Shown piece by piece: positions 55,523-64,000 of a stretch of DNA of 64,000 nt. Source of the stretch: Pseudopithomyces maydicus (Eukaryota > Ascomycota > Dothideomycetes > Pleosporales > Didymosphaeriaceae). Position 1 is the stretch's first letter. Each line of letters starts with the position of its first letter. The stretch is taken from positions 248,001-312,000 of the forward strand of contig JANTUC010000003.1 in the NCBI GenBank assembly GCA_026873275.1. Direction: 5' to 3'. Below the pieces are notes generated by a model that saw nothing but the letters and a program-made list of their open reading frames with translations, searched no databases and was not told the DNA's origin. Made by a program: the position numbers and the translations under genes.

Positions 55523-56176
55523 ATGTCACACATTGACGATCATTGCAACGAGAATGAAGACCTCGAAATGGCCGATATTCCAGACCAAGAAGAGATGGAA
55601 GTCGAAGAAGCTTTTTCCCACATGCAGAGCGCCAGAGAGGGTGAGAGAATTGTGGGCATGAGCGCCGAGCAAGAAGACGCACCTCGGAGTGCTGAGCAGC
55701 AGGAAATCCTCTGGGAACGAGGATACGGCCCGCTTCGCCACCCTCGCGACCTTATGTTGACCACTTCTCACGATGCGCGGGAGATCCTTTCCGATGATGT
55801 CCGTAGTACCATGCCCGTATACCTACACGAAGGTATTCCCGAATCAATTCAGATGCCGATGGAACACGAATCATACCACTCGCACAACAGCTATAGAAAG
55901 AAGGCAGCATTCAATCGTCATGATCCTATTCTGAGAAGCAGGTTCGCACGATACAGTGCGATGAAGCGCGAGGACCGTAATACACTGCAACAACTACTGG
56001 GCAATGCAACAGTCCCTGACCGTGTCGCGCACGCCGCTCCTGGAATGAGTGGAATAATGCCCTTCCGACCTTCCTTCAGTGTTGCTTCTAGTTCTCGCTC
56101 ATCTCACAAACGGCCGAGAATGAGACAGCGAGGACGAGGAGATGGAAAATGCGGTGGATTCATCCCAAAAAAATGA
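55523..56176 (+). CDS. Hypothetical protein, acidic N-terminus and basic C-terminus
   Basis: Single-exon ORF of 217 residues from a clear ATG. Residues 1-40 are strongly acidic (MADIPDQEEMEVEEAF). The centre is polar, with ERGYGPLRHPRDLMLTTSHD and a helix-like DPILRSRFARYSAMKREDRN. The end is Ser/Arg-rich and basic (SHKRPRMRQRGRGDGKCGGF), resembling a nuclear localisation or RNA-binding RG patch. No known domain, signal peptide or membrane segment. Codon use looks coding, with no internal repeats. Possibly lineage-specific; function unknown. Confidence 0.6.
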   Translation: MSHIDDHCNENEDLEMADIPDQEEMEVEEAFSHMQSAREGERIVGMSAEQEDAPRSAEQQEILWERGYGPLRHPRDLMLTTSHDAREILSDDVRSTMPVYLHEGIPESIQMPMEHESYHSHNSYRKKAAFNRHDPILRSRFARYSAMKREDRNTLQQLLGNATVPDRVAHAAPGMSGIMPFRPSFSVASSSRSSHKRPRMRQRGRGDGKCGGFIPKK

Positions 56177-56776
56177 CCCAAACGAGGGTAGCGATGAGAA
56201 CTGAGAGGCTGACTATATATGAAGGTGTTGGCTAGACGTGATTGTTGGGAACTGAGGGCGTGAAACAAGTGCTACGCTACCGCCACCTATCAGCTCTGTA
56301 ACATAGACGACCACGCTGGAGTTGGCGTTCTATGTATAGTTATTCCATTTCCATGGAATATTGCAGCCTAATAATCCACAAATTTGCCTGTTGAAAACAG
56401 TATCGTACTTGCACACCATTGCTATGTTCCAACCACGTCATAGGGAAAGAGACCTACAGCGTACGGGTTTTTCGTCGAACGTGAATCTGATGAATAGTGT
56501 CTGCTGCAACTCAGAGTCGAAAGTCTTGCTACTTCGTTTCACTCACGCCTCTCTCTGGTTAGTGGCTGTTGCGTTTGCGCGTTGTCACGTGCACATCTGC
56601 GCCTGCATATATTTCTACGGGATCCGCTACTCTGCCTGCTTGCTCGCTTAGCTGGAATCTATTCAGGCTCTAACTTGCTCATCTCTTCACTTGAAAACCA
56701 CGCACGTCTCCCACACACTACCTCCGCGACCGCGACCGCGCAAGCGCCCTCAGAGACACCCAGAGAAACGCCTATC
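56177..56776. other. Intergenic region
   Basis: 3' flank of the previous gene and promoter of the zinc-finger gene. The open frame continues upstream of the chosen start to 56582, but the extension reads like leader sequence. Confidence 0.45.
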
Positions 56777-58024
56777 ATGGAGGAAGCAGCCGCCAAGGTT
56801 AACCCAGCAATGGTAGAGCAAACAACTTGCACAGGAGGTGGGCTTGCTGAGCTGCAGACACTCAGGGATACAGTTACCCGATTATCGCGGGAAAACGACA
56901 CGCTACGAGACAGCCTGGAATCAAAGACCTTGGAGTTACAAGGTGCTCAACAGCGCGTCGAGGCACTTGAGGCAGAACGCGACACCCTACGTACAAAGTG
57001 TGACGCCGCTAGTCGCCGAGCTGATTTCTTTCAAACTTCAAACCTCGATCTCCAATCTACCACCCGGGAAAATGCGGATAAGATCACCAAACTCACTATA
57101 GAGAAATGTCATGCAATCGCCAACTTCGTGCATGAACAGAGCCGAACAAAAGAGAAGGATGAGGAAGTCCGTAGTACTAAACTCGAACTCGAAGCGATAG
57201 GCACCGCATATCAGCAACTTCTTTTACCACAAAAAGACAAAGCCTCAGGTCGGAGCAAAAACATCGAGCAAAAGCAGAGCTTTGATTTGCGATCCAAGGA
57301 AGCCAAGACCAAGATAGAACTGCGCGTTGTGCAGTGTGTACAATGCTATAAGAACAAGTGGCCCTGTGATGCTGGGCCAAAGTGCCAGGCTTGCACTGCT
57401 AGGGGCATACCTGAAAGCTGCACACGCATGAAATGCAAGTTCTGGGCAACAGGAACCTGCACAAATCCCCGATGCAGTTTGGCACATAAACAAGATGGCT
57501 TTTCTAATGTCATGGGGTATCGTAAGATAAGACAGAAGGTGGTCCCGATCCCACCTGAAGTCGCTCGTACCCTCAATACGTTCATCATGCCGCCCGAGAA
57601 GACGTCTGGTCCCAACAGCCTCAAGAGACCATACACCCACGAGGCCAACGTCCAGGATGGCACCCAAGCCACGAAGCGTGCCAAGCTTGAGAGCGCGGCC
57701 ATGAAAGTCCAAGACACATCTTCTCAAGAAATGGACACCAGCCCTGATGCAGAAGATGCGCCTGGTAGAACCATGTTCTTCGATGCTTTTACCGCTCTAC
57801 GAGGCTATGCACACAACTCCATCGAAGAAGCTCGTGTCGGTGACTACTCTCTCGGAAATTGCTACAAAGGGCATTATCCGAAGGACCTTCCAGCAGATGC
57901 TGTGTACAATGCACCAGGTTTCGTTGGCGGTTCTATGCAGGCTCCTGTTGCCGGAGCCAAGCTCGATGTCAACAAGCTGTTCGGCTTGTCACCCCAAGAG
58001 GCACCACAGAATGACCAGGAGTAA
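56777..58024 (+). CDS. Coiled-coil protein with Zn2Cys6-like and CCCH-type zinc motifs
   Basis: Intronless, 415 residues from MEEAAAKVNPAM. Residues about 20-170 form a Glu/Leu-rich coiled coil (LQTLRDTVTRLSRENDTLRD). At about 187-215 CVQCYKNKWPCDAGPKCQAC, with TARGIPESC after it, has the CX2C-X6-C-X5-C-X2-C-X8-C pattern of a Zn(II)2Cys6 cluster. Directly after it, CKFWATGTCTNPRCSLAH is a short CCCH finger (CX7CX4CX3H). A basic patch (TKRAKLESA) follows, and the C-terminus contains the motif LGNCYKGHYPKDLPADAVYN. The two zinc motifs in tandem suggest nucleic-acid binding, with RNA favoured by the CCCH finger. The coiled coil suggests dimerisation. No named orthologue is recognised. Confidence 0.75.
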   Translation: MEEAAAKVNPAMVEQTTCTGGGLAELQTLRDTVTRLSRENDTLRDSLESKTLELQGAQQRVEALEAERDTLRTKCDAASRRADFFQTSNLDLQSTTRENADKITKLTIEKCHAIANFVHEQSRTKEKDEEVRSTKLELEAIGTAYQQLLLPQKDKASGRSKNIEQKQSFDLRSKEAKTKIELRVVQCVQCYKNKWPCDAGPKCQACTARGIPESCTRMKCKFWATGTCTNPRCSLAHKQDGFSNVMGYRKIRQKVVPIPPEVARTLNTFIMPPEKTSGPNSLKRPYTHEANVQDGTQATKRAKLESAAMKVQDTSSQEMDTSPDAEDAPGRTMFFDAFTALRGYAHNSIEEARVGDYSLGNCYKGHYPKDLPADAVYNAPGFVGGSMQAPVAGAKLDVNKLFGLSPQEAPQNDQE

Positions 58025-59638
58025 TCACGGTAGACGCAACAAAGGCGACACATAGATTTTGTGCACCGACCCGGGGTCCTTCATACACTCGCGTGCCATC
58101 AACAGATCTTGAAGAAAAGGAACATGGGGTCAACATAGGGCGGTGCGCAGTAGGCGGACAATGCGAGGACATATGATTTGGATCGGAGACAGCTTTTTTT
58201 CGACCATTTCCACTTAGTTAGCTACTCTGCCGCCACTTTTTCCAAACACAAAACACATGATTTGGATCAAGGGAGCTATTGTCGTTCGGAAACAGGATTG
58301 GCTGGTGTGGTTTGCCTGTTCGTTGTTTATTACAGGCGAATGGGTTGGCGGATAATACTTGGACCACAATTGTTCAGCTGGCGGTTGGCTTCACATACAC
58401 TTAGAGAAAACATCATATCATATAACAGGCCAAGGGATGAAAGTGATTCTGTTTAAATTGTTTCGCTTTGCGCGATTGGTCGACAGCTATTAAGAACCTG
58501 CCACTCGAATGGTACGTACGGTGTGAAAGTACATGTACCTGAGGTTCAACGTAAAGCGCATTCTCACCAAAGTCATCACCTTCACAATGCGCATGCACGG
58601 AAAAAACTTAGGTTCCCTTTCTTAAGAAGCGCAATAGGACAATAGGCAATGCCGCGATCGTAAAATCGATGAACCCTTGGACGTACGTCGACGCTCGGAT
58701 TAACATTACGCCATGGCGCCGTTTTCTCCCGCCGTTTCCGAAGACGATCGCTTGAAACGAGGCGTCGCGGCGCGCGCTGCTGTTGCAGTCCTTGGCAGGG
58801 GAGTCCTGTCTGTATCGGTGGAAAAGTATCCACAAAGATATTGACGGGAACGGGATTGACTCAAGCCTCGCTTCCTGTCCTCCCTGTGACCAGATCCACC
58901 CCCTTGGATACGGAAGAATGTCATCACGACAAACACGCAATTGCAACGTATTTGCATGCATCATGCTGTACAACATCGGATGCTGCCACTGAATGCGACA
59001 GCAAGCGTGGAATTTCTGCCCCGGCTTCACGTGCTATAGATGGCCCATAGAGCCGGCTACGCCATCTGAATCGCGCAAAGGAACCATCGACTAGATATTG
59101 GAAGCCACGTTGTATGATGCAGCGAACCCTTTCGCACCATGTGTCCAAGTCATATGGCTCCTCTAATATGTGCTTTCGCGAGTCACTATCGACATGGACT
59201 ACTAAAAGCACATTGAGCACCACCAGGAACGAAATCTGGAGCAGCCAAGACAATATCGACTATAAGCGTACCAATGGGATGCTGCCCTCGTTTTCGCGAT
59301 GCATTGTTTTGTTCGCCAAGCGTCCTGTTACCTAGGGGCATCGAGCCGCTTTCGCACCGTCAACGCCACCAGCCTAATCGAGCCGGTTCGTAAATTGATC
59401 GCCCACACCATGTTTCCATCACCCCAGAATAGCAAGAATTCATGCATTGGTTCTCCTTGGCTTGATAGTATATTTACAGGGCATAGTCGCCATGTGCCTC
59501 TCGACTTTACGACTTCTCCCACCTCGTCCAACGCCCTTTCGTCAATTTCCCGGGCGGGAAGGTCTATTCCAGGAAGTCCTTGACTTCTGTACATTCGCTT
59601 TTTCTTTAACCTAGTCTTTCGCTATATTGTCCTTCATA
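58025..59638. other. Gene-free region with element copy E
   Basis: The short frames on both strands have no domains. It contains element copy E near 58.2 kb. A CT-rich tract at about 59600-59630 precedes the chitin deacetylase start. Confidence 0.5.
58173..58268 (+). mobile_element. Dispersed short element, copy E, with 12-bp direct repeats
   Basis: ATGATTTGGATC at 58173-58184 is repeated exactly at 58257-58268. The 72-bp insert holds GGAGACAGCTTTTTTTCG, then CCACTTAGTTAGC, the core TACTCTGCCGCCAC and TTTTTCCAAACACAAAACA. This copy has one of the clearest target-site-duplication signatures. Confidence 0.75.
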
Positions 59639-62194
59639 ATGCGCAGTTTTCTCGGTCTAATGCGCCTTGGCGCCCTGTTCGCGCCCAAGGTCTCAGCAGC
59701 AGCAACCTGCAGCTCCGCCCTCACCATCGATGACTTCTCCAAGTTCTCCACCAACACCAACAGCCTGGGCCAATGGACAAGCGACGATGCTTCCATGAGC
59801 TCTATTTCGGCCAAGAGCGGAGTTCTGTCATTCACACCCAAGGCGAATGCCTACTTCTACGAGACGTTCCCTTGCCAGGCTGCGTCTGACAACGGCTACA
59901 AGTCGATCCAGTTCACCGTGAAGGGGCCCAAGGGAGGATCCATGAATGTTGAACTTCAGAGCAAGACATCGTGCTCTGCTTCAGACTACAAGTCCTCCAT
60001 CGTTCCTGTGACTGGCTTGACCGGTTCGACGCAGACCATCACTCTGCCCCTTAGCTCTTTCCCCAACACTGCAAACACCAATGCGATCAGCGGCATCCTT
60101 TGGTCTGAGTTCTCTTCTAATTCAGCTTGGGAGCTGAGCAATGTCAAGTTCGGTTGCACCAATGATGCCACCTCTCCATCCGCAGCCCCATCAGCAACCA
60201 AGGATGCCGTGTCCACCGCCCCTGCAAGCCAGAAGTCTGGCACCCCTTCGAAAGATGGTTCGTGCGCTGGAACCTCAGGCTACAACTGCTTGGGCTGGTC
60301 TGAGGGCGAGTGCTGCTCTCAGTACGGATGGTGTGGATCGACCGATGCCCACTGCAAGACGGGATGCAACCCGCTTTACGGCAACTGTGCAGGTGCGGCG
60401 TCGTCCTCCGCTACCAAGGCCACTGTGTCCAGCACCCGCACCACCCTGTTGACATCCACGCGTACTGCCTCAGTCACATCGGCCTCTGCCTCGGCTTCTG
60501 GAACGTGCTCTAACCTTCTGATCGATGATTGGGTTTCGCAGTCTCGTTTGACCTTCTTGTTCTACAACGCTATGTTGCAACCTTCTTCGGATGATGCTTC
60601 AATGACCTCGCTCGTCGTGGGATCGCCGTCGCCCAACCACGTTACGATCAACCCGAAGGATACCAGCTCTTACTTCTACTCGCAGTTCGACTGTATCAAC
60701 GCAAAGAACGTCTACGGAGGAATTTCTCTTAAGATCAAGGCGCCCAAGGGTACAACCTTCTCGATTGAGCTCGATTCCTCGGCCACCTGCGATCCCACTA
60801 AGGCTGTTCAAGCTACTGTTACCACTGCGGATCTTGGATGGACATTCGACGGCACCGAGAAGCTTTACTCTATTCCTTTCAACAAGTTCTCTGGTATCGA
60901 CACTGCCAAGCTTACAACTATTCTTTTCGCTGGTTTCACCAAATCGGTTTCTTTCGGACCCATGGGCTTCTACTGCGGTAACACCGGTACCGAAGTCAAG
61001 ATCACTACCACGAGCGCTGTCGCCGGACCGTCCTCCACTATCGCCGCTCCCCAGGGTACTGCTGCTGCTCTCGTCATTGACAAGTTTGCCAAGGCAGACA
61101 GCAACGCTCTTGGTTTCTGGCGTGGCTACGATGAGGGCATGAAGGTCACCATCAGCGGCAACAAGGCCACTATCATCTCCCAGGACGCCGACTACTCCCT
61201 TTACACCCAGCTCTCTGCATCTTGCACGGACTACACCAAGTACAAGGGCTCTTACCTCCACATCGCCTACTCTGGTAGCACTGCCTTCAGCATCGCTCTC
61301 CAGCAGCACAACTCCAAGTGCGATGACAGCATTGCGCCTTACCCCGAAACTTGGGATTCGCTCGAAGCATCCCGCTATGCCAAGAATGGCCACATCTACA
61401 TTCCCATGAACCACTTCAACATTGAACTCAAGCGCACCATCGGTATCGCCATCAAGGGCTTCTACAAGTCCGACCAGGTCGTCCTCTCGACCATCGAGAT
61501 CGTCCCCTCCGTCCCATCCGGCTACAGCATCCCCAACAAGCTCGAGTCCGGCGACCTCGTCTTCGCATGCAAGCGCCCCAACAGCTTCGCCTTCGCCATC
61601 GACGACGGCTCCCCAGAGTACGCCCAGGAGGTCCTCAAGATCGTCAAGGAGGAGAACATCAAGGTTACTTTCTTCACCGTCGGCGCCCCTCTCCTCGACG
61701 AGTCCACAAACCTGACCAACGTCTACCGCGAGATGGAAGCCGCCGGCCACCAGATCGCGCTGCACTCGTACACGCATCCCAAGATGGAGGGCCTTCCCGA
61801 CTACGCATCTATCGACTGGGAGTACAAGGAGGACATCGACACCGTCGCTAAGCAGTTTGACGGCTACCACACCAACTACTTCCGCCCGCCGTTCGGTAAC
61901 GAGGGCGCGCGTATGCGCCAGCGTCTTGCTCAGACTCTTGGTGCTAAGCCGACTATTACCATGTGGTCCGTTGATGTGGAGGACTGGCTGTGGGCCGAGA
62001 CCGACACGCCCGAGGAGCAGCTCAAGGCTTTCGAGCGCGACGTCAAGAAGGGTGGTAACTTGGTTGTCATGCACTACCTTTACCCTAGCACTGTTGGATA
62101 TCTCAAGCAGTTCATCCAGATCGCAAAGGCGACCGGTAAGGAGCTGATGCGTGTGGACCAGTGCATGCAGGATCCCAATGCGCCGGCTTTGTAG
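59639..62194 (+). CDS. Secreted chitin deacetylase (CE4/NodB) with CBM18 and repeated beta-sandwich modules
   Basis: Intronless, 851 residues. Signal peptide MRSFLGLMRLGALFAPKVSA. Three related modules precede the catalytic domain: about 24-180 (starts LTIDDFSKF), about 295-455 (LLIDDWVSQ) and about 480-640 (LVIDKFAKAD). Each runs through a D(D/E)ASM or DEGM-type turn and ends with a conserved hydrophobic strand. Between modules 1 and 2 lies a CBM18 hevein-like chitin-binding domain (about 206-247; GECCSQYGWCGS). The NodB domain (about 645-810) has FAIDDGS, the metal motif HSYTH, RPPFGNEG, MWSVDVEDW and VVMHYLYP, so all five CE4 motifs are present. It likely deacetylates chitin in the fungal wall, for wall remodelling or to evade chitinases and chitin perception. 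No GPI signal is seen. Confidence 0.88.
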   Translation: MRSFLGLMRLGALFAPKVSAAATCSSALTIDDFSKFSTNTNSLGQWTSDDASMSSISAKSGVLSFTPKANAYFYETFPCQAASDNGYKSIQFTVKGPKGGSMNVELQSKTSCSASDYKSSIVPVTGLTGSTQTITLPLSSFPNTANTNAISGILWSEFSSNSAWELSNVKFGCTNDATSPSAAPSATKDAVSTAPASQKSGTPSKDGSCAGTSGYNCLGWSEGECCSQYGWCGSTDAHCKTGCNPLYGNCAGAASSSATKATVSSTRTTLLTSTRTASVTSASASASGTCSNLLIDDWVSQSRLTFLFYNAMLQPSSDDASMTSLVVGSPSPNHVTINPKDTSSYFYSQFDCINAKNVYGGISLKIKAPKGTTFSIELDSSATCDPTKAVQATVTTADLGWTFDGTEKLYSIPFNKFSGIDTAKLTTILFAGFTKSVSFGPMGFYCGNTGTEVKITTTSAVAGPSSTIAAPQGTAAALVIDKFAKADSNALGFWRGYDEGMKVTISGNKATIISQDADYSLYTQLSASCTDYTKYKGSYLHIAYSGSTAFSIALQQHNSKCDDSIAPYPETWDSLEASRYAKNGHIYIPMNHFNIELKRTIGIAIKGFYKSDQVVLSTIEIVPSVPSGYSIPNKLESGDLVFACKRPNSFAFAIDDGSPEYAQEVLKIVKEENIKVTFFTVGAPLLDESTNLTNVYREMEAAGHQIALHSYTHPKMEGLPDYASIDWEYKEDIDTVAKQFDGYHTNYFRPPFGNEGARMRQRLAQTLGAKPTITMWSVDVEDWLWAETDTPEEQLKAFERDVKKGGNLVVMHYLYPSTVGYLKQFIQIAKATGKELMRVDQCMQDPNAPAL

Positions 62195-62549
62195 AGCGAG
62201 CAGGAGCAGGAAGATGAATGGGAAGAGGAGCAGTGGGATGACCAGGAATGGAGTAGAGATGGTTGGCGTTGATCCAACTTTGTAGATGAAATGGATACGA
62301 GGCATGTGTGATGAGGCGTGGGCGGTTGGCGCTACTCAAAACAAAGCCTTATGTAATCTCTAATGCGTTCAATTGAGGAGTTCTCCCAGTCGTGGTCACC
62401 TTGACTTTGTGTATTGAGCAGTGAAGACTACAAAGTATCTAATTTTCGCCAGGTCATGTCGAGAGTCGGTGAATTTCACGAACCCCACGACTATTCTACG
62501 TTTTCAAGGACTAACTTTTTTTCATATTCCATACTCCGAGCTCAATTCC
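62195..62549. other. Convergent 3' flank
   Basis: Short stretch between two converging genes; nothing else seen. Confidence 0.5.
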
Positions 62550-63357
62550 TCAGTTCTTACACTGACCTGCTGGAAGACCTGTTTGTAGTTAGCTTGTATC
62601 TATCCCTTAATGAGCCCCAGTACTCACCATGCCACTCCGTCGGTTCAAACTGATCCGGCGAAAGCCAGCAATTATACGCCGGCTCCGTCAATCCGTACAA
62701 CATCTGCACCCAAGTCGTGTTTCCTCCCACCGCTGTCCCCTTCTTCCAGCATCCTACATCAACATACCCATACTCATTCGTAACGAACTCCTTCTTGCAC
62801 TCATCTTTCGTCAAGTCGGTGCAGTTGCGGCACACAAATGCTGTGTTGGTGCCGCTGAGTCGTGCTCCGATCTAATTACCAGCATTAATCATCGATTCAC
62901 GCACCTCGCGAAAAGAGGAGTGTCTTACTTGGTGTTGAGGCGCTGCTCCGCACCACTGCAGTGTCTCGGTGAAATCAATGTCCGCGCCCTCTTTCGCGGC
63001 ATCTTCGTGTAGCCAGCAGCCTTCGCCGCCCGCTTTACCTCCCTGATCAACGTTCCCCACGCCGGGGTAAGAAAATAATTCGGGAGGTCCGAAGGAGCCG
63101 TTGGTGTTGACCCAGAGGTATAACCACGAGCCCTCGTTGTCGTTGAGCCGCCCTTTGTTATCTTTCATGGTTGAAGTTGTCCAGCACGAGACATTCAGTT
63201 TGTTATTAGCCCCAAACGAGTGCACGGAGTAGGGCATGTTGTCAGCATGGTGACGGCATGGCGCTTGCGGTTCCGTGGTGATGGTAATGTAAGGCTTGTA
63301 CTTTGGAGCGCGCTGGAAAAGCGACAAGAAAGGGAGAAGCTGCGCCAACGGTGCCAT
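62550..63357 (-). CDS. Secreted cysteine-rich protein (effector-like candidate)
   Basis: Three exons, 63357-62929, 62871-62628 and 62578-62550, with GT-AG introns, give exactly 233 residues. The tiny last exon adds LPAGQCKN. The N-terminus MAPLAQLLPFLSLFQ is a short hydrophobic leader before RAPKYKPYITITTEPQAPC. It could be a signal peptide, though a weak one. Ten cysteines follow (APC, SCW, GCW, WCG, VCRNC, ECK, GCW, NCW, QCK), several followed by Trp, which suggests a repeated disulphide-bonded fold. Asn-x-Ser/Thr sites are present (NGS, NCT, NTT). No family is recognised. An in-frame ATG at 63525 would place the hydrophobic leader internally and is less likely. Confidence 0.7.
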
Positions 63358-63580
63358 TATGTCTAACTTTTTCGTCACGATTAGATGCAAGGATTCGAAA
63401 AAGTTCCTGTCGTGCAATGTCGAAGTTCCGGAAAACTCTGAACGTATAAATACGGCGTAAGGATCTAAATTAGGCGGTTGGTAATTTATTCCACGTGGGA
63501 GATCTGCAGGGCGTCCAACATCCATATTGGTGTTTTGATTAAATGCATGCGGAGTAGTAATACGGGGGAGGTACGTTCAG

Positions 63581-63610
63581 CGGCTATTCGTTTTCGTACG
63601 AAAATAGCCG
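63581..63610. repeat. 30-bp imperfect palindrome
   Basis: A perfect 14-bp palindrome TTTTCGTACGAAAA sits inside CGGCTA...TAGCCG arms, with four unpaired bases (TTCG) on the left. It could form a hairpin or bind a dimeric factor. Confidence 0.6.
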
Positions 63611-63925
63611 GTTAGGTTTCTGCGAAGGGAAAAACAACCGACAAACTTTACGAAGCAATGCGTATAAGATGCATAGACTGCAAATGATATTCGGCAGGTT
63701 TCCTATTCCGTATCTTATGTACAGGTCCGAACGACGTTAATCGAAGACCAGATGCGTCTGCCTAAGGATTGTGCATGCGCTTATTTTACAAGTAGCCTGA
63801 TCAACAGCTGAGTCGAACATGCGCGATATATTTCTGCTCTGGCAGGTTTAACAACAGTGAGTGCTTTAAGAACTAGCGATAAAGCTGATGCGTTCTGTCT
63901 TCTAGTGTGACCAAGTAAATAAATT

Positions 63926-63964
63926 GACGAAGCAAGTAGACGAAGCAGGTAGACAAAGCAGATA
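63926..63964. repeat. 13-bp tandem repeat, three units
   Basis: Three units of the GACGAAGCARGTA type, with small differences in the last unit. Confidence 0.7.
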
Positions 63965-64000
63965 GCGCATCATCAGAAACCAATATTCTAAATCAGGGCT

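Larger units (their letters stand above)
63358..64000. other. Upstream region with palindrome and short tandem repeat
   Basis: Promoter side of the secreted protein gene, with TATTTATA in gene orientation at 63445-63452. It also holds the palindrome at 63581-63610 and the repeat at 63926-63964. No gene seen to the window end. Confidence 0.5.

Noticed and set aside
56582..56776. N-terminal extension of the zinc-finger protein
   Set aside because: The extension is hydrophobic/His-rich leader-like sequence, and the ATG at 56777 begins the region of normal protein composition. The TACTCTGC at 56628 resembles the dispersed element core but lacks all its flanking blocks.
60599..62305. 568-codon frame antisense to the chitin deacetylase
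   Set aside because: It is a shadow of a highly expressed, codon-biased gene. The product is Val/Gly/Leu-rich without domains.
1..64000. CRISPR array, prophage or other bacterial mobile system
   Set aside because: No regularly spaced repeats of the right size were seen, and the DNA is clearly eukaryotic with spliceosomal introns.

Overview
This window is nuclear DNA of a filamentous ascomycete (Pezizomycotina), probably a Dothideomycete. The genes have short GT-AG introns (mostly 46-110 nt) with CTAAC-type branch sites. The gene set is fungal: a MCFG-type G-alpha subunit, a histone-gene GATA factor, an UEV-type Vps23, a PTH11/rhodopsin-like membrane protein, a STAND-N/ankyrin protein, a CBM18 chitin deacetylase and small secreted Cys-rich proteins. 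The class-level assignment is inference. No rRNA, tRNA or CRISPR array was found.

Layout. 0.1-3.2 kb: mitoribosomal protein mS38 (-) and a small secreted Cys-rich protein (-). 3.2-6.9 kb: gene-free, rich in micro- and minisatellites. 6.9-8.2 kb: G-alpha (-), followed by a 3.7-kb gene-free stretch with a decayed three-copy repeat. 11.9-14.1 kb: long coiled-coil protein (+). 15.7-17.3 kb: cytochrome P450 (+). 18.0-20.1 kb: dihydroxyacetone kinase (+). 20.2-25.7 kb: SmD2 (-) divergent from a large Ams2/Spt21-like GATA factor (+). 26.4-27.5 kb: MAPEG protein (+). 28.0-31.9 kb: acidic nuclear-type protein (-) divergent from Pub1/TIA1 (+). 33.7-36.2 kb: PIF1 helicase (+). 37.2-43.5 kb: an accessory-looking stretch with a STAND-N/ankyrin protein (-) and a rhodopsin-like 7-TM protein (+). 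43.9-52.4 kb: housekeeping block with VPS23 (-), NFS1 (-), divergent Rvs167/Hob1 BAR-SH3 (+) and a DUF427 protein (+). 53.0-58.0 kb: a repeat-containing small protein (-), an unknown basic-tailed protein (+) and a coiled-coil/zinc-finger protein (+). 59.6-63.4 kb: chitin deacetylase (+) and a second secreted Cys-rich protein (-).

Two signals cut across the genes. (1) A very short dispersed element of about 60-100 bp occurs five times (14.8, 15.0, 27.7, 41.0 and 58.2 kb). It has a conserved core (CAGCTACTCTGCTGCC) and an A-rich 3' end. Three copies are bounded by perfect 11-12-bp direct repeats, which is what a tiny SINE-like retroposon with target-site duplications would look like. (2) Seven otherwise intact genes (mS38, P450, DAK, PIF1, VPS23, BAR-SH3, DUF427) are out of frame at eleven places. 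Each break is cured by adding one G or C to a G/C run, and the corrected gene lengths are then all exact multiples of three. This points to systematic homopolymer under-calling in the assembly rather than to pseudogenes.

The genes do not form an operon-like pathway. They are mostly housekeeping functions (mitochondrial translation and Fe-S assembly, splicing, ESCRT-I sorting, endocytosis, mRNA binding, helicase) with interspersed environment- and host-facing genes (G-alpha, 7-TM receptor-like protein, P450, chitin deacetylase, secreted proteins).
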